A stretch of 64,000 nt of DNA from positions 620,001 through 684,000 of the forward strand of contig NBAZ01000011.1 in the NCBI GenBank assembly GCA_002794735.1. The letters are read 5' to 3'. Below are positions 11,676 through 20,897 of the stretch, piece by piece (the first letter of the stretch is position 1; the number at the start of each line of letters is the position of its first letter). This stretch comes from Pyrrhoderma lamaoense. Its lineage: Eukaryota > Basidiomycota > Agaricomycetes > Hymenochaetales > Hymenochaetaceae. Below the pieces are notes generated by a model. It searched no databases and was not told the origin of the DNA. It worked only from the letters and a program-made list of their open reading frames with translations. Both the position numbers and the translations under genes were made by a program.

Positions 11676-12300
11676 CTAATTCGGCACGGCGGAATGATTC
11701 CTCAAGTTCTGCCCGGGTCTGAATGCCTGTTCAAGTTCGGCTTTTATTGTAAAGTAAGTTTCGAACTCCTTATGTATAAAAACCAGATTTACCTCGCTTA
11801 AAAGACTCCTCAAGATCAGCACGCGGTTTGAAACTTTGCTCAAGTTCTTCACGACGGAAGGATTCTTCTAACTCTTCTCTTCTCTTGAATGACTGTTCAA
11901 GTTCATTTCGTCGGAAGGACTCCTCTAATTCAGCTCGTGCCTTGAACGACTGCTCCAACTCGGAACGACGGAAAGATTCTTCTAATTCTGCTCGTGGCTT
12001 GAATAACTGTTCGAGTTCAGCACGGCGGAAAGATTCCTCTAGCTCGGAACGACGGAATGATTCTTCAAGCTCTGTTCTTGGCTTAAAAGACTGCTCTAGC
12101 TCTGACCTACGGTACCCAATCTCAAGGGGCTCTGCTAGTGCAATGCCGTTTAGTCAGTGCATCCCTGACTATTTTAAATAAGTATCCATACCGCGCTTAA
12201 AGCTCTGTTCAAGTTCCTTTGCTTCAGGAGCAGGTACTGCTACAGCGATAATGGATGGGACAAATGCAAATGCTGCTATGAGGAGCTTGAAGAAGTTCAT
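11676..12300 (-). CDS. Secreted Kex2-punctuated repeat precursor (candidate RiPP / KEP precursor)
   Basis: Predicted secreted precursor of about 170 residues in three exons (12192-12300, 11793-12134, 11676-11740). Residues 1-21 are a clean signal peptide (MNFFKLLIAAFAFVPSIIAVA). The rest is almost entirely a tandem of 9-10 residue units of the form x-E-L-E-(E/Q)-S-F, each closed by RR, KR, KPR or KAR. The first mature unit differs: AEPLEIGY followed by RR, the only one with Tyr and Ile. Kex2 in the Golgi cuts after KR and RR, so multiple copies of a short acidic peptide ending in Phe should be released. This is the layout of KEP proteins and dikaritin RiPP precursors. In exon 3 the repeat frame is lost after FRP by one base at the CCCGGG near 11712-11717. 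In the repeat-preserving frame the stop would be at 11662. UstYa-family genes lie on both sides. The final function is unknown; a plain secreted structural or signalling peptide is possible. Confidence 0.72.
11765..12128 (-). repeat. Tandem coding repeat, about 27-30 nt units in 57-nt pairs
   Basis: Inside the precursor gene the DNA repeats in units of 27-30 nt, organised as a higher-order pair of about 57 nt. One unit codes ELEESFRR and its neighbour ELEQSFKPR or a variant. The start of each unit varies most (S, T, A, N or E before ELE) while ELE and SF are nearly fixed. This points to array growth by unequal crossing-over plus selection on the peptide core. Confidence 0.85.
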
Positions 12301-13486
12301 AACGTATATCTTTGATAAATCAAAAATTTAACCAGAAGTTATAATAGAGGTAAAAATGAGAGGTTGGGCTGTATAGTAAAAAACGATCTCCTTTTCTACT
12401 TTTTCTACGTCTCGCTTTTTGTCCCTCCAATGCTATCGCTACATTCAAATTTCAAAATCGCACACATTTAACTGTGTCACGAGAGTTCTTTTGATCAATA
12501 GAACCTCATTGCGCTTGTACTTCTTTCCGTGGTGAATGAACCCTCGAGCTTTGTGAGTTCATCTATCATGTAAATCACTTGGCCCACGCTAATATAAATT
12601 TTCTTCTTACATCACCAAAAGGAAATCCACATTTGATGATGCGACTCAATCAGTTCCTTGTAATTTTAGGGGTTCACCCGGAGATTTGAACCGGATTAAA
12701 GGTCATAGTACTCGAAAAATGCATATGGCCATGTTGCCTCATGATGATTATTCATAGTGCGGGCATGTCGTGAGGAAAATATTTAACATCGTTTTCGCGA
12801 AATAAAATGTCTTGCGATATCGCTTTCTAGCACAATGAGATAAAACAATAAAAAACACAGAAGTTGCTGAGTTTTTATGCCGAACGCTAAAATCAACCTC
12901 TATACTTGGCTCTCTAAGGGCCTCGTGAGAAACCATGTGTCCGCTTTTTTGCCTAAGGTTGTGAAGTGCATTACATACAGACATTATAGAATTCCGCACA
13001 ACTAGGAATTATTTTAAGCCAGTGAATCCAATTCCTGAATCTCTTGTATTTTGATCAGAATTTCAACAACTCTTTGGGCTATTTATGCACTGCCTTGGAG
13101 TAACGCTTGAATTGAGCGTATGATGTCTTTAAGGAGGATGAGTCTAGTTCCTTGTGATACCATACATTTCTATCTTTTATCTCACGAAAACCAGGGGTTT
13201 TACTGATAAGGGAGAAGTCAAAGATTATGAGAAGCATTACAACTAACCGCTCACTGTAGAAGAACTGGATACGAGGGCGCGCGAGTTTGACGCCATAGTA
13301 AAGTGGAGACATGTTGCCTACCACAGACTTCTTTTTCTCATTAATTTGATTTCGGGAATGCATCGGATCAGTCGTTGGTTTAACTTCCGGTTCACAAGTT
13401 GAGACGCTGATAGAGAAGCACTTTTAGCACGAGTTTAAGCAAGTTACAGGATAATCCGTCTTCTGAGTTTCCCAAGTGCTGCTAGC
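12301..13486. promoter_or_regulatory. Divergent promoter region between repeat precursor and UstYa-like gene 2
   Basis: About 1.2 kb between two genes transcribed outward: the repeat precursor (minus) and a canonical UstYa-like gene (plus). It must hold both promoters and could coordinate them. Minus-strand frames at 12748-12999 and 13079-13363 carry no recognisable domain and were not called. Pyrimidine-rich stretches near 12390-12430 lie upstream of the precursor start. Confidence 0.5.
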
Positions 13487-14398
13487 ATGGCTAGCATTAA
13501 TCGTCAATCTATCCTTAACCTATCTGTAGTTATCAGTCTCCTGCTAAACTTCGTACTGTTTTGTGTTCGAGTTTACTCAGGTTCAGCGTATTTAAGGGGC
13601 CCTGCGCCGGAGTATCTGAAGGATCAATATCAGTATAGTATGTATACAAAATCTTTTGAGATGATATGCGATTTCATTCAGAGTGATTTTCAAAATAGCA
13701 TATACAGGAGACGATTATCCAGAGCACTTGCCGTTACCCTCAGCACCCTTGACACAGATTCGAGTCTTTAATCTCTCCCCTTCCAATTTTCCTATCTCAG
13801 GTCCCGAGGCAGATGCGCAATGGAGTTCAATATATCCACCTGGATATGGATTTGTGCGTCTTTCATCAAGTCTACCCCAACTGAAGATAGGAATGGCGCG
13901 ACAGATAATCGTCTACTGTGCACTGCTCTTTATCACCAGCTTCATTGCATACAAAAGATGGCGATGTTCTTGAACGATCCCGTAGCATACAGAAAGATAC
14001 TTGGTGTCGGTGAGTTTTCCAGTTTGTTCTTATGATTAGCTGCTCAACCGCATACAAGAACATCAACAACATTGTCTCAACTACCTGAGACAAACTACGC
14101 TATGCCGTTCCGATCTTACTCTTGAGCGCTTTGACGAGCTAGAATCCCAAATTTTTCTATAGCAAGTTTAAGAGCTACTCTAGAACCACGCGAAGATGGC
14201 TATGCTGATTTTAGCAGGTCTATAGATTTGTCAGTCGCTAGTGGGAGACAAATTGTTCGTGTTTGCAGTGATGCCCAGATCCTATATAATACTGCCGGAA
14301 GGAACTATATTGAGTGGAAATCTGGTTGGAATATTAGTTCTCCGTTTGAAGGTGCACATGGGCAATACGGGCACAACGGCAAAACTTTCAGACTTTAG
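13487..14398 (+). CDS. UstYa-like (DUF3328) oxidase, canonical HxxHC motifs
   Basis: Membrane-anchored UstYa-family protein, the type of enzyme that oxidatively modifies peptides released from dikaritin precursors. Exons 13487-13637, 13708-14009 and 14059-14398. The N-terminus has one TM helix (LSVVISLLLNFVLFCVRV), then GPAPEYL, a luminal part with PISGPEADAQWSSIYPPG and YGFVRL, then YHQLHCIQKMAMF (first HxxHC) and EHQQHCLNYLRQTTLCRSD (second HxxHC), and IVRVCSDAQILYN near the end. Both His motifs are intact, unlike the paralogue at 5598. As read, the frame slips by one base between YGFVRL and YHQLHC (candidate sites CCCC at 13875-13878 or GG at 13890-13891) and again at the T-run 14152-14156. 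Both are homopolymer positions, so I treat them as probable sequencing errors. The gene ends only 93 bases from the convergent RidA gene. Confidence 0.8.
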
Positions 14399-14491
14399 AA
14401 TATCAAACCCAGTTATTTCTTGTGCACATATACAAAATAATAAATTTGGTGATTGCGAAACACTCTCGTAAAATACAAATAAGTCAAAACA

Positions 14492-14996
14492 TCAGTTACC
14501 CGGGATTTCAGCAATACATTCTATCTCAAAGTCAGCTCCAAGCGGGAGGGAAGCCTGAGTAGATTATAAGCAGATAAAAAAGGTTTAATTCACGAAAAAT
14601 AGCTTACTACTCCAACGCATGTGCGTGCCGGCATTCTGTCTTTATCAAAAAATTGGATATAGATCTCATTCATAGGACCAAAGTCACGATCCATGTTTCG
14701 TAGATAGCAGTTCGCCTTGACAATATGTTCCAAACCAGATCCTGCTGCTTTAAGCACCTTTTCCATGTTTTCTAAAGCTGTCCTCTGGTGAGATTCAGTA
14801 TCAACATAGATAAACTCCTAATTGAGATAAAAGATACAAGTCTTACCGTTTGTGCCTGCACTCCGCCAGGAACTATTGTTTTAAGATCATGCAAAACTCC
14901 GATGTTCCCAGAAACATAGACATAACCTCGAGAGATAGTCGCCTGAGAGAAGACAGGCATTGGCGGGACCGCCTCTGGAGTGTAGACAACTTTCAT
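14492..14996 (-). CDS. RidA (YjgF/YER057c/UK114) family enamine/imine deaminase
   Basis: Small soluble protein of the RidA superfamily, which hydrolyses reactive enamine/imine intermediates. Some members in biosynthetic clusters act as tailoring or cyclising factors. It starts MKVVYTPEAVPPMPVFSQAT, then SRGYVYVSGNIGV, GGVQAQT, TALENMEKVLKAAGSGLEH, VKANCYLRNM, the signature MPARTCVGV with the conserved Arg, and ASLPLGADFEIECIAEIPGN. Two introns are present (between AQT and RTALEN, and after CVGV). Length (about 125-130 residues) is normal and the fold looks complete. It converges on UstYa-like gene 2 with a very short gap and shares a 160-base divergent spacer with the gene at 15157. Membership of the neighbouring biosynthetic block is possible but not shown. 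Confidence 0.88.
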
Positions 14997-15156
14997 ACTT
15001 GGCTGATAGAGTCTGAAGTGAATTTGCTAAGATGAGAAACCGCCAAACTTGGTCTTCTATATATTCTGATCTTTTCGCACATGCAACATCAAACCCTCAT
15101 TTCTACATTTCTTGTTTGAGTTCGCTTTTGTTCGTTCGTGATATTTCATCTGCACT

Positions 15157-16220
15157 ATGAGATTAACTTCTCCGTCATCATCAGATAGCTCTTCAACTGA
15201 TGTAGAACGATACTCACTGCTCCCAATCCGGGACTCTGAGTCTCCAGAACAAGCATTAAAGTACTACGAAGATTCTAGTGCCAGTGAGTCAAATCTCTTG
15301 ACTTCTAATGAAACTGAATTACTGAATATCTGACTAGAAGCTACGCACAAGGACAAAGCGCCAGTCTGGCTTCAGCTGTGCGCCTTAGGGGCGATTCTCC
15401 TTGCATTCCTATCGGTATTGTTCCCATTCTCCCGCGGAAACCCGGTACCATCATATTCGAATGTAGTTTCTCAACCCGCCTTCACTTCACGAGCGGATCG
15501 CCTTGCTTACGCAGCTTCTCTTCCCCGACCCAATCCTTACATCGGGCTTGACCGACTTAACTCTTCCATATCTCAAGCGACGCTTCCTCGCGCGCTCCCC
15601 ATTTTCCCACACGTCTTCGCACCAGTTTCTCGATCCGAGCCGCAAAAAGTATATCCCACCGACGGACGAGCAAGACGTACTTTCAATGGCGTTGTCAGCC
15701 CAGGTGAACCTCATGTCATTATTAACAAAGATGTGAGCATCATTGTTTTTTTAATTTTTCATGTTTCCTTATCAACAAGAAATTAACTACTTCTTTTTAG
15801 GTAAGTATGATAATGCAAGTTCGAGTTCAGGATCATAATCTCGGACGCTGCACTATATCCGCCCTGCTTCCTCTCGCTTCTTCATCCGAATTGGCGGAGC
15901 AGAATCGTTCTCTCTTCCTTGGATCATCTGCATTTACCCTTGATGTCTGGTTATTGGACGCGGATAAAGAACTTGATCTTCCTAACCTCTCCTGGTTGAC
16001 GAGACCTCCTCGCACTTCCCTATTAAGTAAGTTGGATATACAGGAGGGAGGAGATTCTCGTACTACGGAATGGAACTGCGGTGCTGTTGGATCGCTAAAG
16101 ACGTATGAAATCGCTTGTCCTCCGAGTGGTGGGGACGAGTGTCATTTAGATTTCTGGCAGGAGCAACCAGAAGTTATTCCTCGAACGGCATTTGTTGTTG
16201 TTCAGAAACCCTCTATATAG
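15157..16220 (+). CDS. Single-pass membrane protein of unknown function
   Basis: Three exons. The short N-terminus is acidic and Ser-rich (SSSDSSSTDVERYSLLPI). One TM helix follows (WLQLCALGAILLAFLSVLF). After it comes a large, probably extracytoplasmic domain with RPNPYIGLDRL, HVFAPVSRSEPQKVYPTDG, NKD joined over an intron to VSMIMQVRVQDHNLGRC, WLLDADKELDLPNLSW, and a C-terminal WNCGAVGSLKTYEIACP with several Cys. I recall similar type-II single-pass proteins as abundant hypotheticals in Agaricomycetes, possibly related to But2-type C-terminal domains, but cannot name a function. The first intron acceptor is the AG before CTACGCAC, which keeps the frame. Nothing links it to the peptide block other than sharing a divergent promoter with RidA. 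Confidence 0.7.
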
Positions 16221-16867
16221 CGTAATTGTAAGTAACTGCTAAATAATATGAATGAATTATACAAGCACTGTTTCAGTCTCTCTCCTCATCGTCAGTGTAA
16301 CGCCTTGCTTCCATTTAGGGCCGAAAAGAAAGGCGTAAACTGCGTAAGGGACAACCAAAGCTAGTAACGAGGATCATAATTTTCCCAGACTTAGAACCCC
16401 CAGTCTAGTGTTCACTCTTTTCAGTCCTTCCAAATATTAGATCTAGAGCTTAACATTCAGTGATAACGTAGTATTCTTCCTTCACTTAGGCGTGATCATA
16501 ACGGAGTTGAAGTTGGCCTGATGGTCCGTTTATATGACCAATAGTCTTGAATAAGGTCCCCTTTCCCCTTGTCTTCTACCTCCGCATTCTTCCTAGCATT
16601 TTTCTTCCACCTTCAAGCTCGTACGCGATCCACTAGTGCATCGTACGTATACTCGACAGCACCTCTCTGCCTTGTCCACTCGTACTCCTCATAATATGCC
16701 GACGGCAAGTCCGACTTTCTCACAGGCTCGGCGTTCATCTATACCTTCAGAGGTCAACAGACAGGTACGTATTGTCTAATCCATATGCGTGCAATCGAAA
16801 TGATCCTAACTATAACTTGCCTCTGCAAATTCAAATTACCTTTCTTTCTCTCTTTCTTCTATCTCGC
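16221..16867. other. Intergenic region with pyrimidine-rich promoter
   Basis: About 650 bases. The part just before the next ATG (about 16840-16866) is strongly CT-rich and has no AG acceptor, which supports a promoter rather than an intron there. An ATG at 16698 opens a short frame (MPTASPTFSQARR) but no acceptor follows that could join it to the downstream exon. Confidence 0.45.
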
Positions 16868-19800
16868 ATGTCTGATACTCAAATATCCCGTCCATTCCCT
16901 TCACGCTCACCTGTAAAACGGACTCGATCAAAGTTGCGTAAGGTAAACTTCAGGAGAAATGAAGAATCCGATGCGCCTGTACCAACTATTGAGAGGAGTC
17001 ATATAATGAACATAAAGCACAACGTTCCTCTATATGAACCTCATTTCACAATGAGAAACGGGAAGAAATATCATATACTTCCTAAAACCGAAGTACCATT
17101 TCCTCGAAGTTATGATCGCCTAGTATTGGATCAGTGGGTTGGCAGTCACTTTCTGTTAAAAAGGAGAAAATTCTGACTGGGCCTTCAGCGAGATATGGGA
17201 AGCATTGTTTCATCAACAACTGACTGGTGGTATATGTTTTCATAAATTCGATGAGCCTCCCACCGTAGTGTAAGGGTAATACTTCTTATCTAAAGATATC
17301 ATCTAACAATAAGACGACCTGGCTCAGACTTGAGTTAGGATGTGGTAAGATATATTCCTATTTAAATTTTTCCGTAACATATTAGTCATGTAATTGCCAT
17401 GCAGGTACCGGCACATGGACTTTGAACGCGAGTCGGTCTTGGACGGTAAGTTAATCATATGAAACTTCATTCAAGGACCTTTGAAATAATCTATTATGTG
17501 ATAATATCAGAACACGAAATTTTATGGTGAGCTGAAAGCAGTTTGAGAAGATAGGGTATCGAGTTAAAATGTGTTATGAAAGGGTTTGACATCGCTCCAA
17601 TTCAGCCAGATTTATACAGAGCGGAATCGGAACTATCCAGTCGTGTGACTTGGGTGACTGGTAATTTGTATGTAGATGGTCCACTTTCAGTTTCCACATC
17701 ACTGACATCAAGCTAGTCTTGAAAAATTACCGTTTCCTGATAATTTTTTCGACTTCGTGTTAGTTCGAGTCTCTATGCATTTGAAAGACACTCACAGTAC
17801 TAATTACGGATGTCCAAAAAGATTTTCAAAACGGATAATGTCAGCAGTACCTGAAAACAAGGTCTGTCTGCTCAATCTCAATACTAGATAATGATGAATT
17901 TACAACTAATATTATTCTTTCAACCTAGCTGCTACAAGTCATCGAAGTACGTATAACCAATGAGTATATACAGTTATCAAACTTATCTCTTCACAAGGAA
18001 ATTCTCCGTGTTATGAAACCGGAAGCAGTAATTGAGGCAAGTCTTCTGATATTCGGATACCACTCACTTGGCAACTGATTTTTGTATTCTAGATATTCGA
18101 AGAAGACTTGTTTGTTCCTGGAAGCCGGAAAGAATTCAGCTACTACGTAAACGATACGACTTTTAATTACAACCCTTCTTCAACTCCAAGGAGTCCTACA
18201 ATGCCAACTCCAAGTACTAGCTCGATTTCATATTCAACTTCATCGGCATCACATCCATCACTTCAGACTCCTAGGGAAGATCAAGTCACCCCAGAGTTGA
18301 ATTTCAATGTGGAGATACCAACTGTACAGCAACCCTGCAAGGATCAAGAGACACCGAAACGTTCCGAAACTATCAATGCAAAGAGCATAAGTAACATGAA
18401 CTCGGCGTCAAGTAATCTTGAGACTATTCCGTCCTCTAAATCTGACATATTCAAGGATCTATGTCAAAATTTAGATACTTGTAGCCGATCTAAAACTCTT
18501 AAGGACAACGCTCTGGTACTTCCCCTTCCCGGAGGTCGTAAACGAAGTATTTCCGTATTACAACCAGAAAGGAGGCTGGAGGATGATCAGACGAAACGAT
18601 ATCGTCGAAGAAGTTTGACTACTAGTCAAAATAATACAACAAACCGGCACTCTCTTGGCTGGGAACCCATCCAAAATCCTGGTGACAGGCGCTTTTTAAG
18701 TCCAGAAGAGCCTCCTATGTTGTTACCTGCAACCCAGAAGAAAAGTCCTTCTACAGGGCAAACGTCCCAAAGGTCTCCCGCAACAACTGGGATTTCACCT
18801 ATCTCCGGTAAATTATGTGATGACTCAAAAGAGAACTTACCCACAACCATCGAACCGAAAAATCAAAATGGAGGCTTGCCTAGTAAATACGCAAATAGGA
18901 GAAGCTCATCCTACCCAGAATTCCAAGTTCCAGCCGCTGAACCCTTAAATCCTCGAGACCATTCTCTATTGGAAAGGATATATAATGAGATGTTCGCAGC
19001 TCGTTTCATCAACGTGAACCCGCTCTCTGTGTTAGTGGCACAGTTGAGTATATTCTTCAGCGGTAGGTCTGTCATAAAAATCACATCTCCAGATTTAACA
19101 TTTTTATATAGGTGTTAGAAGTCATGCTTCTTTATCAATCGCATTCCCTCCAAAACCGTACAAAAACGGTTCTCCAATCTCTTTTGATTCGAGGGAAACT
19201 ACAAAGCGAGATTCCGCTCAGCCCCTGGAAGAGGGGACGTAACACCTGTCGAACGTCGACCCTCGAGAAGGGGCATACATAGTTCGCAGAATGATACTCT
19301 TCATGCAAACGACAAACCGACGCAAACCATTCCCACGGACAACAATCAATCAGCTGCCGTACCTCATGGGAGATCTAGACACCCCAATATGTTCATAGAT
19401 ACAGTTGTTGCCCAGCAGCATTGTAAAATCAACTCAGTCCGTCCAACAAAATCTCCAACTATTGTGCCCAATTCCATTGGTTCGGTAAAAAACACCGTCA
19501 ACACTTCTCCAAAAGCTTCAAGAAGGGAAGATTATCCGACTTCTCCAGTAAAACCTTTTGACATTAATCTGAAAACTCTGCATCTACACCTGTCTAGTCG
19601 AATCTCAGAGATACTTGCGTGCTCTGAATCAATGTGGGAATGGGTGTTGGAGGAGCAAGAACGGACCCGTAAGCAGTACGAGGAAACCGGGGAAACAGCG
19701 TCTCAAAATGACAGTGATCAGTTGATGGCAGCCATTAGAAGCATGTAAGTTTTTGAACTTCGGATATCTAGGATATAACTAACATACCTACTTTAATTAT

Positions 19801-20121
19801 AGGACGCGAGCGGAGTTTGATCAGTGCTTATCCCGGTTTAAAATGTAAAATTTCCTCCTCTTCTTAGATACACACTACTAATCCATTTTACTAATTAGGG
19901 ACATGGATGATAAAATTGCTCTCGAGTATGCCTTGAGCCAGTATCTGCATATGGCACCTGGCATAGAGTTAGATCAGAGTGCAGAACGGAAAAGTTTTGA
20001 TGCAGCTTGTGAGGCTTGGGATGCGAAACATGGTTCCGATAGAACCGGTGATGATTATATGACAGAAAGATTTCTTAGTCGATATATTCGCGTATTTACT
20101 GCGTTTAAACCGCGTTCTTGA
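16868..20121 (+). CDS. SAM-dependent methyltransferase-domain protein, long basidiomycete type
   Basis: A large protein with an N-terminal methyltransferase fold followed by a long low-complexity region and a conserved C-terminal tail, a common Agaricomycete architecture. Order: MSDTQISRPFPSRSP; YDRLVLDHEIWEALFHQQ; the SAM-binding motif VVLELGCGTGTWTLNAS assembled over three short exons; GFDIAPIQPDLYR; RVTWVTGNL; VSMHLKDTHS; and EILRVMKPEAVIEIFEEDLF. Then comes a Ser/Thr/Pro-rich stretch of several hundred residues, IYNEMFAARFINVNPLS, LHLHLSSRISEILACSESMW, and the last exon AAFKPRS-like end (stop at 20119-20121). I start at 16868 since an upstream in-frame ATG (16772) adds a hydrophobic leader unlike the family. 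One frame break occurs at CCCC 19222-19225 (one C apparently missing). Substrate unknown. Confidence 0.75.
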
Positions 20122-20897
20122 TGTACATGTATGTATTTCGTGTATTTGTACACATGTATCCATTGTCCTACAACTGTATTCGCTTAGTATATATACTCTT
20201 GTGTTCAACTTGTCAGATGTCACCTTGAACCTGATCCTCTATATAGACTATCACAGTTAGTAGCGCAGTGTTGAATCCCAATATCCTTACAGTAAGTGAT
20301 CAGATTTGCATGCATATTCGCATGACTTGATTTAGGATTCAAGCACTTTGTTAGTAGGATTTGATATTGCGAGTTGAAAAAATCAAGCTTCTTGCGGGAT
20401 AGAAGCTGGAATGGGGGTGATAGAGAGACACGCCCATACGGCCATCTGTGTCTTATCGATTCTTCGCACCCTGCTTATGACTAGTAGTCCATCACCAGAA
20501 AATAGTAATTAATCTGAAAGAGGTCACGTGGGTTCTTCTATGCTTGACACAAACATTTACATCAGCAAAACAACTTGGGCTTGCATTTTTATTACACTAC
20601 ATACAATTTTACTTCTAAGCCGATTCCACATACTTAAAATTAATTGAACGCCTTATTCTCGACGTATACAATACTTTCTGGTATTTTCTAGTAAATATAC
20701 CTAATCACCGATAAAACCATCCGTATAAATGCTGTGTAGCGCCCACAGATTTACGTCTTTCGTCAGATGCTAATCCCAACTGCATACAGGGACGTTAGGA
20801 TACAGTGCTAGGGTTCACACAGCTTGTATATTGAAGTTTAGTGATATAAATTAAATGTTCTCAGAATCCGGATGTTCGCCTGTTTTCATCCTCACTT
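20122..20897. other. Intergenic region, nothing recognised
   Basis: About 780 bases of AT-rich sequence between two plus-strand genes. It should hold the promoter of the TPR-kinase. No RNA gene or repeat found by eye. Confidence 0.4.

Noticed and set aside
11828..12181. Plus-strand Ser/Arg-rich open frame across the repeat array
   Set aside because: It is the antisense shadow of the repeat precursor: the repeat unit length is divisible by three, which keeps the opposite strand open. The minus strand has a signal peptide, splice sites and a sensible repeat.
12748..13363. Two minus-strand ORFs upstream of the repeat precursor
   Set aside because: No recognisable domain, AT-rich composition as in spacers, and no convincing splice connection.
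16698..16867. Upstream first exon (MPTASPTFSQARR) of the methyltransferase gene
   Set aside because: No AG acceptor exists between its donor and the downstream ATG at 16868; a pyrimidine-rich promoter fits better.
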